64,000 nucleotides of DNA from Enoplolaimus lenunculus (Eukaryota > Nematoda > Enoplea > Enoplida > Thoracostomopsidae): assembly GCA_030248215.1 (NCBI GenBank), contig JASANG010003752.1, forward strand, positions 372,001 to 436,000. Reading direction: 5' to 3'. Both the position numbers and the translations under genes were made by a program. Below, one piece after another: positions 12,078 to 22,135 of the stretch. Under the pieces are notes generated by a model. The model was not told the origin of the DNA and did no database searches. It saw only the letters and a program-made list of their open reading frames with translations. Numbering within the stretch: the stretch's first letter is position 1; every line of letters begins with the position of its first letter.

Positions 12078-12441
12078 TGTAAAACGCCTTCGCACTTATA
12101 AAACATAAAACCCGAGTAAACTTAACAAGAGAGTAACGTAAACAGTTTATTATACGACGAAATAACCACGCTATGAGTATAGTCAAGCACACCGGTAGAA
12201 CAAACAGTCTGATCATGAATCCTCCTTAAACTCCAGTGTTTTCAGCTTATATACCACTTCACCGCCTACGCAACTCGTTGTCACTAAATCATTGGCCCAC
12301 GTATCGTTCGCTAATCCACGTGTCACTCCATGCTTAGCCCACGCATCGCTCGCTAATTTGGCCACGTACACATTGTTGCTAGCTAGACGTGAATAAAGCA
12401 AAACATGTCGTAAAGAACACGTTCACTTCATTCACGTTACA
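12078..12441 (-). repeat. 3' LTR of the Ty3/gypsy element
   Basis: 364 bp with TG...CA ends, essentially identical to 17,176-17,539. The preceding host bases CTAT match those after the other LTR. Confidence 0.93.
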
Positions 12442-12455
12442 GAACCCCCTCCGTA
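12442..12455 (-). other. Polypurine tract of the Ty3/gypsy element
   Basis: On the minus strand ACGGAGGGGGTTC lies directly before the 3' LTR, where plus-strand DNA priming occurs in LTR elements. Confidence 0.75.
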
Positions 12456-13830
12456 TTAAGCGGAGCGCTGAGCCTGGACCTGAACATCAGGAGAAAATCG
12501 TACTGTCTTCTTCGCCGGGCCCAAGGAATCGTGCATCCCCGCGATGTGTTGATGTGCAAGGTCCAGTGCATCGCTGAGATCCTGACGCTTGATTGGCACC
12601 TTCGCTTGCGCGAGAGGCAGCACGGTAGACCTAGATACGTATGCCAGCCGATTGCTGCCGAAAAACTTGACCGCCAGTGAGTTTCGTGGTCGTTTGCACT
12701 TCGCGAGGTCGGTGCCATCAGGGGAAATGACCAGCGCAGGCCAATGGGGCCACTTGGAAAATTTCGCAAGGATGACATCGCCAATTGCAGGTCGTTGAAT
12801 TGCTGTGTCATCAAGCGGTATAGATCCGGTTGGAATTGCACCCGCTGTGTCGTCGTGCAGGAACGCTGGCTTGACCCGATCTACGCTAACCGAGTCCTCA
12901 TTATCTCCGATTTTCAAAATCATGGTTTTGTCGTCGCGGTTCTTGACTTCGTAAGGCCCACGGAAGCGCGGTTGAAGGGCACCTTTGACCGAATCGTCTC
13001 GCAGCCAGACGTGACTGGTTGTGAGAAGGTTTTTTGGTACATACCAGGGAGTTGAGTGACGGCGTTCGGGGGCATTGAAGCAGTTGATCGTAGCTTGTAG
13101 ATTTTGCACAAAATCAGAAGCGCTCGCATTTTCGGAAATTGAAGTTGGCATGAAGTAACAGTGAGGTAGGTCGATGTTGCTGCCGAAAACCATCTGGCAA
13201 GGTGTGAATCCTTTGTCCTTGAGGGCTGTCCGGACTCCCAGCAGCACAAGCGGGAGGGACTGCATCCAGGAACGGGTGCTGCAGTGGGCACGAAGACCGG
13301 TTTTCAGCGTCCGATGAAATCGTTCGACCGCGCCGTTACATGCCGGATGGTAGGCGGTCGTACGCCTACGTTCAATTCCCAGCTGTTCCATAAGCGTAGA
13401 CCAGAGAGCAGATTGAAATTGAGCCCCACGATCGGAAATGATGATACGCGGGACCCCAAAACGGCTGATCCTGTCGGCGATGAGAGCGGCAGCGACTGAC
13501 TCGGTCGTAATGTCTGGGACTGGAATGGCTTCCGGCCAACGAGTAAACCGATCAATCACCGTAACAAGGTATCGATTGCCTGAGGAAGGCGGAAAAGGCC
13601 CGACGATATCGATGTGGATCGTGTGGAATCGTCCCGGACTGGGAATTGTACTGATTGGTGTTTTCGTGTGGAAACCAACCTTGTTTTTTTGACACCCAAA
13701 GCATTCGCGGCACTATTGTTTGACGTCGCGGTTCATTCCCGGCCAAATAAAAGTACCGGCAATCTGGTGGAGGGTTGCCCTAGAACCTGCGTGACTGAGG
13801 TTGTGCACAACATTGAAGATTTTGCGTCGC
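12456..13830 (-). mobile_element. Integrase region of the Ty3/gypsy element
   Basis: The zinc-binding start lies around 13.7-13.8 kb. The DDE core is readable around 13.2-13.56 kb, with family motifs such as IDRFTRWPEAIP, ISDRGAQFQS and TAYHPACNGAVERFHRTLK. The C-terminal part reaches to within a few bases of the polypurine tract. Confidence 0.9.
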
Positions 13831-13899
13831 ATGTTTGACGGGACGTAGGGTCGTAGCTGCGGCTTTGAGGCGTCACAGTGAATTGTCCCTCCGTTGACC

Positions 13900-14360
13900 T
13901 TCAGTTGCTTAACGGGCAAGCCCGTGGCCTGCACGAATCGCATGAGGGCACTATCGGTCGCTTGTGCTGCCGCCAACCCGTCATCGAATGCGGCGGTAAT
14001 TGCACAGACCGGCCTGGATAGAGCGTCCGCCACCACATTGCCCGAGCCGGCGACGTGCTCGATGTTGCACCCAAATTCCGAGATAAAGGATAGCCATCGG
14101 GACTGTTGAGCAGAGGGATTTGCCATTGATAGGGCGTTAACGAGGGGCTTGTGGTCGGTCCGCACTGTAAATTTGGATCCCTGAAGCCACGAAAAGTGTC
14201 TGAGTGCCTTGTAGATCGCCATCAGCTCACGGTCGAAAGCAGATTTGCGCGATTCAAGAGGAGTGAGCTTCTCCGAATAGAACGCTAATGGCTCCGCCAC
14301 ACCGTTGACCACTTGATTGAGGACCGCACCAACGGCGGCGCTGGAAGCGTCCACAACAAG
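13900..14360 (-). mobile_element. RNase H region of the Ty3/gypsy element
   Basis: It contains the Ty3-type RNase H motifs MDASSAAVGAVLNQ, KSAFDRELMAIYKALRHF and TDHKPLV, placed between reverse transcriptase and integrase in the usual gypsy order. Confidence 0.88.
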
Positions 14361-14499
14361 CTGCAGGACCCGCAGGATTGGGGAAGAGAGCTTACTGCCG
14401 CGGACCGCTGACTTAGGGCGTCAAATGCCTGATAGCTGTCATCCGACCATGCCAACTTAAAGTTTCCTTTTCCGCCCGTGCCCTGTAACATGTCCGTGA

Positions 14500-15800
14500 G
14501 AGTAGAGCAATTCGCGAAAACCCTGGAATAAAACGGTGGTAGAAACCGGCCATGCCAAGGAAACGACGGAGAGACTTGGTTGTATCCGGCCGCGGAAGTC
14601 GAGAATGTTTTTGACCTTGGACGGTATTGGGCGAACTCCGCTCGCATCAACCTCGACCCCGACGAAATTGACCTTGGGGCTAAACAAGACGCACTTATCC
14701 GGGCGTAATCTCAAGCCGTGGTTGTTGAGGCGAGTGAGAACCGTTTGTAAGTGCCCGAGGTGTTCGTCAGGTGTTCGGCTGGCAATGAGGATATCATCAA
14801 GATACACCTTAACAAAAGGTAACTCACCAAAAATGGAGTCCATAAGCCGCTGAAAAGTCTGCGCTGCGTTTCGGAAGCCGAAAAACATTCGTCGGAACAG
14901 GAAGAGACCAAATGGCGTCGTGACGGCCGTCTTCGGTTGATCCTGTACTGCTACAGGAATCTGCGTATAGGCGCAAACTAGATCCAGCTTCGAGAAAACT
15001 GAGGCTCCGTGGAGATCACCCGCGAGGTCCGTGAGATTGGGCATCGGGTATCGATCGGGGACTGTCTGACTGTTGAGCTTACGGTAGTCACCCGTCGGAC
15101 GGTACGGTGCCTTGGGGTCCGCCTTTGGAACCATGTGCAAGGGCGAAGCGTAAGGGGATTCCCCGCGATAGACGATACCTTGCTTCTCCCATTCGGCGAA
15201 AACTCGCTTTGCGACCACGAGTTTTGGCCCGTCCAAGCGTCGTGGGCGATCGAAGCAAGGTGGTCCAGTTGTGAGGATGTGGTGCTCAATCCCGTGTAGA
15301 GCAGGAGCGAAGGCGTCGATGGGATTGAAGATCTTTGGGAACTTGCGAAGGACCTGCTTGACCCGATTTGCTTCGCCTGGCATTACGATCCTAACACCCA
15401 TCGGGGTTGATACCGACTTTGTGTTTGCCGTGCAGCAGGCCGCCGAAATCTTTGTTGTGTTTGCCGGAATCAAGCGATTGTGAACACAGTCGACAGCGAA
15501 TCCATAGTGGCGGAGAAAATCCCGACCGAGGATCGGATGAGCGACATCGGCGACGTAAAAGGTCCAACGGAACTGCTGGCGAAACCCCTTTAGCTGGAAG
15601 TCGAGGTCGCATGTGCCCACGATCTTAACCGGTGTGCCGTTGACCGCGGTGGCATCCACGGGTCGATGACGGAGGGGAATGGTGTCCGGCGCATGGGAGG
15701 GTTGCAGAAAAGAGAGGGAACTACCACTATCGGCGATAAAATGCCCTACCGAGGTTGCCCCGATGAACACCGCATTGACCGCCCCACCGCTTGATGGCAC
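14500..15800 (-). mobile_element. Protease and reverse transcriptase region of the Ty3/gypsy element
   Basis: A retropepsin motif (FIADSGSSLSFL) near 15.73 kb is followed by a linker and then reverse transcriptase blocks: MVPKADPKAPYRPTGDYRKL, FSKLDLVCAYTQIPV, FGLFLFRRMFFGFRNAAQTF and the catalytic YLDD near 14.8 kb. Confidence 0.92.
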
Positions 15801-15811
15801 CGCGGTGGGGG

Positions 15812-16810
15812 CTACTCGTTTCCCGGACCGGAAACAGAACCGGACGTTGCTGTGAAAGAACAAAACTGGGCTCCCGGGCATCGCTGCGCGTTGGCTCCGA
15901 ACCTCTTGTGGTACCAGCAAATTTCCGATGTACGTTGGCGTGACTGAGACCATGACCGGGTTCGCTGACCCCCGCGGCTGCCACCTCGATTGTCATTGCT
16001 CGGTTGTCCGAACGACCTGCGATTGCTTGATGCGCTGCGGTAGGACAGCTTACGAACAGCGGCTGCCAGATCGCTGATTTGTTGCTGCATTGAGGCTTGC
16101 CACGGATCCACTGCCGTCTGTGCTATGCAGGACCTGAGTTCTGATTGACCTGATTGACCAAAGCCGGATCAGCCATCTCCATCATCGCATCGGCGATGCG
16201 AGCAAGTTGCTCAAGTGAGACACTGTCCATCGAGACCAGAGTAAGGCGAATTTGCTCAGGGAGGATCTCGAGAAAGCGCAGGCGGACGAGATCCTGACTG
16301 TTCGGGGCCAACTCGAGGAGTTCACGGAGGGCGCTTGATGGCTTGCGCCCTTTGAGGTCCTTTTCGGCCAGAAGTCTGCGGAGCCGCCGATTGTCGCTAT
16401 CAGCGTAGTAGTTGATCAGCGTCCGCTTAGCCATCGTAGCCCGCGTAGGCACCCCGACCGGGACGAGGGCGTCACAACCCGGAGACATTGCGTTTCTGAG
16501 CACATCATCGGCCCAAGAATTTGTTCGACCTGGTTGAACCAGGACTGTGGCGTCTTTGAATTGAACTGCGGTAATTGATGAAATTGACTCGCGGATGCAC
16601 TGGGTAGAGGACGATCCAATTACCCATCACTAACTTGGTCCGCAGTGGCCAAACTGTGCAATCCCAGCTACTATTGCCAACGCAGAACATCTGGCCCGAA
16701 AGGTTGAGCGCCGCATCATCTCGTCCCGGTTGATGGCAGAACGATGCCTCATCACTTGCCTTAGGAGCTGTAGCATCCCGGCCAGAGTGTCCTTAGACTG
16801 TTGAGAGAGA
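15812..16810 (-). mobile_element. Gag region of the Ty3/gypsy element
   Basis: A helical capsid-like stretch (LRRLLAEKDLKGRKPSSALR and LPEQIRLTL) precedes a basic segment. It ends in a single CHCC-type zinc motif starting CWYHKRFG. This arrangement is typical of CsRn1/Kabuki Gag. Confidence 0.8.
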
Positions 16811-16815
16811 TTGAC

Positions 16816-16842
16816 AGGCCCAGGATTCGGTTCAACCCCGCC
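16816..16842 (-). other. 2A-like ribosome-skipping motif
   Basis: GGVEPNPGP preceded by the hydrophobic run WVLLLI matches the 2A core (D/G)VExNPGP known from viruses and several animal retrotransposons. It lies at the end of a leader of about 115 codons before Gag. In the known family it makes the ribosome skip one peptide bond, separating the leader from Gag. Confidence 0.7.
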
Positions 16843-17158
16843 AATAAGCAACAGCACCCAGGCAGGGGCTTGCCGCCACCTACACTTTACCAAGCACCCG
16901 TACATCCAATTGTGGGAACCCGTGGGGCGTAGCATGACGACACAGGTGAAAAGTGTCCTCGAACGCTGCCTTTTGCCATTCCTGGGGATCTTGAAACGAC
17001 CATTCGATTGGAACGAGTACGTCACAACTGTGTGGCAAGGGACGACCGAGTGAGGATGATCGACGATTCGACGATTGAGGACGACCTGAAATTTGAGGAG
17101 CGCCAGGACCAGCCCCACAAAGACAGGCAGGACCCGAAAACGGGGAGGTGTTTGTGTC

Positions 17159-17174
17159 CGAGTCGGGCTCACCA
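17159..17174 (-). other. Primer-binding site of the Ty3/gypsy element
   Basis: On the minus strand TGGTGAGCCCGACTCG begins one base after the 5' LTR. It is the complement of a tRNA 3' end (CGAGTCGGGCTCACCA). I have not assigned the tRNA; the CsRn1 clade is known for tRNA-Trp. Confidence 0.75.
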
Positions 17175-17175
17175 T

Positions 17176-17539
17176 TGTAAAACGCCTTCGCACTTATAAA
17201 ACATAAAACCCGAGTAAACTTAACAAGAGAGTAACGTAAACAGTTTATTATACGACGAAATAACCACGCTATGAGTATAGTCAAGCACACCGGTAGAACA
17301 AACAGTCTGATCATGAATCCTCCTTAAACTCCAGTGTTTTCAGCTTATATACCACTTCACCGCCTACGCAACTCGTTGTCACTAAATCATTGGCCCACGT
17401 ATCGTTCGCTAATCCACGTGTCACTCCATGCTTAGCCCACGCATCGCTCGCTAATTTGGCCACGTACACATTGTTGCTAGCTAGACGTGAATAAAGCAAA
17501 ATATGTCGTAAAGAACACGTTCACTTCATTCACGTTACA
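17176..17539 (-). repeat. 5' LTR of the Ty3/gypsy element
   Basis: 364 bp, near-identical to 12,078-12,441, followed by the duplicated host bases CTAT. Short open frames inside the LTR are repeated in both copies and are not taken as genes. Confidence 0.93.
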
Positions 17540-17654
17540 CTATTAAATCTCCATTTTTTGTAAATGTTTTGACAACCTATTTTTTGGCACATCTCACTTA
17601 ATCGGTACAGTTAAATTTTAAACTGATAACTGTTTGTGGTTGTGGGTATGAACC

Positions 17655-18030
17655 CTGTTCAAAACAGTTTTAGTATTTTTGGAGTACAGGTACATTTTTT
17701 GCTCCACATGCTTGAGTCTAAGCATAAGCTTTTTTGTGCAACGCTGAAACAAAGGTTGAGCGTTCGCCTCAGTCTACAACTTATACAAGTTGCCAACATC
17801 TGAAAATTCCGAAAACTGCGTGTGGTAAATACTACATGAACCATGCTCAAAACAGTTTAGTATTCTGGAGCACAAGTACATTTTCCGAGACAAGTTTAAG
17901 TCTAAACCAGAAACTAATTGGAAGTGCAACCCTGAGCCAAAGCTTGAGCTCACGCCTAAGCCTAACTTATTTATGCTAAAATTTTAAAATTTCGAAAACT
18001 GTGCGGTAAAGTACATGAGCCATTTTGAAA
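17655..18030. repeat. Tandem duplication of about 190 bp, two units
   Basis: Two diverged units begin CAAAACAGTTTTAGTAT and CAAAACAGTTTAGTATTC. They share TGGAG(T/C)ACA(G/A)GTACATTTT, GAGTCTAAGC/AAGTCTAAAC and the tail TTCCGAAAACTG/TTCGAAAACTG. Each contains a few CCTAAGC words like those in the TTAGGC MITEs. Confidence 0.55.
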
Positions 18031-18245
18031 AAATTTAACATGTAACGATGTCAATTATATTTTTTCGTTTTTGTACCAATACTGCACGCAATCCAGTACG
18101 TCCAGTATTTAATTCTAAGACATTTTTCTAGCATATGGAGTGGTGACCACACAGCTAATTTGGCGCTACCATAACTGACAGTTTCTACTTTACAGATCGC
18201 TGACCAGATTCGCCGACAGGTATGTGTGTACATCTTTGAATTGCC

Positions 18246-18442
18246 GACCAATGTATAGAACAGGGCCGTAAAAATACTATACGCATATTCCTAATACTAA
18301 GCTTAAGCTTAAGCCTAAGTGTAAGAATGATGTTATACCTATGCCTAAACCTAAGCCTAAGCAAAAAATTAGACTTAGGCTTAAGCATACTCTACTTCAG
18401 TTCCGCAGAAAAACGTTCCGCCCCTAAATCTTTTCATGGGTC
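18246..18442. repeat. TTAGGC-bearing MITE, family A, copy 3
   Basis: It starts GACCAATGTATAGAACAGGG and ends CCCCTAAATCTTTTCATGGG plus TC. Flanks GAATTGCC and GAATTCAC form an eroded 8-bp duplication. The core is CCTAAGC-type hexamers around GTAAGAATGATG. Confidence 0.75.
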
Positions 18443-19092
18443 GAATTCACTAAGTACTTTTTTTATACAGGTAGCTATGCAGAGTAAAATCGCTTCTTGC
18501 GTCATATTGTTTTGCTTCAAAACTACACTTGCAGATGCACCCAAAGTGACTTAAAAGCATAGATGCAAAAATGAACAGTACTCAATAACCTAAACATTGT
18601 AAACTTCCAAACTTACCAAAATAATCAAATATAGATTGCATGCGTATTTTTCTGAACAACTGGTTAATAAGAGATTCTATTAAAAGTTAAAGTTATCTCG
18701 AATAACCATAGTAAATAACTGGCTGAGTTTCTCTCGACGTTATAGATTAAAAGGCTTGATTTAGTAAAGACACTTACCGCCGCCGTGCTGGTATATAAAC
18801 TTAATTAAAATAATACTCGAAACAGAAAGGCAGAAAACAAACTGTTAATTTCCGTATATTTAAAAATATTTTCATTTGAAATTTGATGTTTGCCATCACG
18901 ATTTTAAACATCGTACTCTATTTCCGTCCAAGACAATCAAATCAGAGTTCACATTTTGAGCCGTATACTCAGCTGTGTGTAGCATTTATCACCAGTTAGT
19001 AAAATATATCCTGGAATAAGCGAACTCCAGTCGCCGTGAATTTTTCACCGTAGTACAGCAAGGTGAATGACGAAACAGTTGATAAACGCTAC

Positions 19093-19299
19093 GGCTAATG
19101 TAAAGAAAAGGGTCGGAACAGTATTATAAGTATATTCCTAAACCTAAGCCTAAGCATAAGCCTAAGCGTAAGAATGAGCATATTCTTAAGTCTAAGCCTA
19201 AGACTAAGCCTAAGCCAAGCAAAAAACTAATCTAAAGAGCTTACTCTATTGTAGTCCCGCAGAAAAATGTTCCGCCCCTGATCTGTATATACATTGAAC
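19093..19299. repeat. TTAGGC-bearing MITE, family A, copy 4
   Basis: It runs from GGCTAATGTAAAGAAAAGGG to GATCTGTATATACATTGAAC. The flanks AACGCTAC and AATGCTAC match at 7 of 8 bases. The interior is two hexamer blocks split by CGTAAGAATGAGCATATTC. Confidence 0.78.
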
Positions 19300-20092
19300 A
19301 ATGCTACGTACATGACATGTCACCAACTTGTGATAGGTGCTACAGACATTTGACAATACGGTAAATGTCAACTATAACTACAGGTGTAAAAATTGCCGAA
19401 GCCTCTAAATGAAAAAAAAACAAACCGTAATCACAAATTTCTATCTGCGAGGTTCATTCCGTATAGGAAAGATAAGAATGTAGCACGCGTTCGTTGTGTT
19501 TTTGGCAGACCCCCGTTATTTAGGGTGATGGGTGGTTGAAACAACGAAATTGAAGAAGATACTAATAAAATCCACAGTAAAAAATGGTTCGTTCATATTC
19601 TTGGCCTCATTATCATTTCGCTTTCTATCTTGTGTATTATTGCGTATTTAAATATCGAACTCCTTGAAATGAGGGGAGAATGAAAAAATGCGCAACGAAC
19701 CCCGCTGGTTGAGTGTCATAAAAAGTTGCTCATTCTTGTCTAAAGAGTCATTATCGACGTTTTATTTATCTGATTCACTCATTCTGTCCATTGTTTTCAT
19801 ATAAAAAGGCAGTGCAATGTTTATGTTTTAAGCGCCTATTGAAACATAAGCCAGCGTCCCATAATCCACACGGTGAACCGTAAAAAGTACAGCACCGCGC
19901 TTTAGCGCCTTCCTGAACTTCTGGATAAGTTTGCCCGCAGTGGTAAAAAAGTACTATTTTAACTTTTATTAATGGGTCCAACGTTTTGTTTTAAAGGGGG
20001 GCTGGCAACCTTAGCGTCGGCTCTGGTAATTAGCACGATGTTTGAGTAGCAAGAAATTCTAGGTAATGTTGTTCCGGTTTCATAAGACTTTC

Positions 20093-20286
20093 GGCTAATG
20101 TTACTTTTACGGCAATCCCAGTTTTTGGTGGGTCCGTGAAAGAGTAGGCTTAGTTTCTAGACTACATTTTTTGCTCAGTCTTAGGCTTAAGATTACAATA
20201 CACGTTTTTAAACGCTTCGGGTTACGCTTAGGCTTAGGAATATATATGCTTTGTCTACTTATACAGCCCTAAAAATAACATTGGCT
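20093..20286. repeat. TTAGGC-bearing MITE, family B, copy 1
   Basis: It starts GGCTAATGTTACTTTTACGG, continues with TTTTGGTGGGTCCGTGAAAG as in other family B members, and ends ATAACATTGGCT. Flanks AGACTTTC and AGGCTTTC match at 7 of 8. It has few intact hexamers, so it is an older copy. Confidence 0.7.
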
Positions 20287-20530
20287 AGGCTTTCTTATAT
20301 TTTATTTATTTTTTCATTACTGCATAAGGGTCTAATAGCGAAAAGTTTTAAACACATTTTTACGTTTTACCAGCTGAACAGTTTGTTACTAGAAATCGTC
20401 ATATGTCTAAGCATCGTTTTTGCACATTTATCAACGGCAAAATATACGTTCAAGAATACTTTTTTATATGTTTACAAGGTAAACTTTTTAAATTTGAACA
20501 GCTACTTTGTTTCGTTCAGCGAAATTTCAA

Positions 20531-20740
20531 GGCCCTATGTAAAGATCAGGGGCGGAACGTTTTTCTATTGAACTATAAAAGAGTACGCTTAAAGCTGTAC
20601 AGTAATTTTTTTGCTTGGCTTAGGCTTAGGATTAAGCTTTGGAATATGCTCATTCTTACGCTTAAGATTAGGCTTAGACTAAGGCATAGGCTTAAGAATA
20701 TGCTTAACATACTGTTCGGCCCCTGTTCTTTATATTGGCC
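20531..20740. repeat. TTAGGC-bearing MITE, family A, copy 5 (21-bp flanking repeat)
   Basis: It starts GGCCCTATGTAAAGATCAGG and ends CCTGTTCTTTATATTGGCC. Instead of the usual 8 bp, it is flanked by a 21-bp direct repeat, GTTT(C/A)GTTCAGCGAAATTTCA, at 20,509-20,529 and 20,741-20,761. Confidence 0.8.
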
Positions 20741-20989
20741 GTTTAGTTCAGCGAAATTTCAGTGACTCTATTCTAGCTTAATTTAAACACTTTATGTTCT
20801 TCAAAGACTTTCTGTTACTACAATAGCCGACGCTAAAAGTAATGGCAATATATATACAATAGGTTTTTACTATTCACATGTTTAGAACTTTCAGTTGTAA
20901 TAAAGTAATCGCACCTAGCGCTGATTTACCGCCGTTGAGCATAGGGTTACAGAGCGATCAACAGTAGGGTAAGATTTAACTCACGTATG

Positions 20990-21110
20990 GGCGTAGCCAG
21001 GATTTCCTTTGGGGGGGGGGGCGCAGAAATACTTTAAATATGTAGTGTGTTAATCGGACAACAGCAGTCAATACACACAACAAGGAGTGAGAAAATAAAT
21101 TTTGGCACAT
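20990..21110. repeat. GCGTAGCCAGGATTT dispersed repeat
   Basis: ATGGGCGTAGCCAGGATTTC followed by a G11 run is the left end of a short dispersed family also seen at 34,233, 37,204 and 29,248. The right boundary is unclear. Confidence 0.4.
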
Positions 21111-21120
21111 ATACCACTAA

Positions 21121-21493
21121 AAGCAATGTCGGTTCAAATTAGGAAAGCATCAACAACTAGTGCGTGAAAGAGAAGCGCATAACGAATCATAATTTCAATT
21201 TTTTCAAAAATGAAAGTTTTACAATACCATTAGGGGGCATGGCCCTTTTGCCACACCCTGCTACAGACAGGTCGGCCCCGGTATCTTTAATCCGAATTAA
21301 TTCCTGGTAAATATGGTAAGCAATGTCGGCTCAGATTAGGAAAGCACCAAAAACTAGTTTGTGAAAGGGAAATGCATAGCGAATCATAATTTCAATTTAT
21401 TCAAAAAATTTTACAAAACCATTGGTGGGCATGGGCTACAGACAGGTTGGCCCCGGCGTCTTTAAACCGAATTCATTCCTGTTAAATATGGTC
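21121..21493. repeat. Tandem duplication of about 190 bp, two units
   Basis: Units starting at about 21,121 and 21,317 share AAGCAATGTCGG, AGGAAAGCA, GAATCATAATTTCAATTT, GGGCATGG and GGCCCCGG. The second unit has lost about 20 bp. No open reading frame is shared. Confidence 0.6.
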
Positions 21494-21557
21494 ATTATTT
21501 TGACGTAATTATTTTACGATGGTCTCTAAACTAAGTTCAGTATTGAACAAGGGCATA

Positions 21558-21989
21558 CGGTAATGACCCGAATAAGAGGGAGATTGATATTTATTTTGCC
21601 TTTCCAGAGATTACCTCCCTGGTTTTCGGTTACGGACTGTTATTTATTTTTAACCAGCCCTCCGCCGCTGTTCGTTACTGGTATATATTTAGTATTGCAA
21701 CTTTCCGTTTAATTGAACGTTTACTTGTCTTCTATCAAAAGCATGAGCGATAATGCAAGGTTATACTTGAAAAAATGTACTTTCAGAACTTAAGTATGCT
21801 TTAAAGTTTCCAACTCAACTTTATTTGGTCCTGGAGTCATTTCTGCTCTACAATTAGGGATAATTGACATTTATGGACTGTAATATATAGGGTTTAGAGA
21901 CTCTATGCGCTTGCCCACTCTTATTAAAGATACAGACTCTTATTGATTGGGACTCAAAATGGGAACCCCCTCTTATTCGGATCACTATA
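21558..21989 (+). repeat. Mariner-like MITE, about 430 bp, copy 1
   Basis: Inverted ends CGGTAATGACCCGAATAAG and CTTATTCGGATCACTATA lie between TA dinucleotides. The interior matches the copy at 58,709-59,140 along its length, including TTATGGACTGTAAT and GGGTTTAGAGACTCTAT. There is no transposase frame. It ends about 100 bp before the 5' UTR splice acceptor of the receptor gene. Confidence 0.8.
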
Positions 21990-22087
21990 TACGTAGTTTA
22001 TGGGTGCGCAAAGGTACCGAGTCCGCTCCAATCTGAATTCATTTCTGTTGAGCCAAAGCGCACGTTTTTTAAAGTAACTCTTTTCAG

Positions 22088-22135
22088 ATGGTCTATACTT
22101 GGTTCTATTAATCATCAACCTGCACAGAACCAAAT
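22088..22135 (+). promoter_or_regulatory. 5' UTR start of the receptor coding exon, with a short upstream ORF
   Basis: A good acceptor (TAACTCTTTTCAG) ends at 22,087, so a 5' UTR exon lying upstream is likely spliced here. The first bases of the exon read ATG and encode a seven-residue frame (MVYTWFY, then stop at about 22,111) before the receptor ATG at 22,136. Such a frame could dampen translation; that is inference. Confidence 0.5.

Larger units (their letters stand above)
12078..17539 (-). mobile_element. Ty3/gypsy LTR retrotransposon, CsRn1/Kabuki-like
   Basis: A 5.46-kb element on the minus strand, bounded by 364-bp LTRs and flanked by the 4-bp duplication CTAT. Parts in its own direction: 5' LTR, primer-binding site, a leader peptide with a 2A-like motif, Gag, protease, reverse transcriptase, RNase H, integrase, polypurine tract, 3' LTR. 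The Gag zinc motif has the CHCC-type spacing (CWYHKRFGANAQRC) known from the CsRn1/Kabuki clade. The two LTRs appear to differ at about one position, so the insertion is very recent. The coding region is nearly full length but interrupted in a few places, so this copy looks broken. It shares no sequence with the host genes in the window. Confidence 0.92.

Noticed and set aside
12078-17539. Short frames inside the LTRs as host genes
   Set aside because: They occur identically in both LTRs and have no similarity to known proteins.
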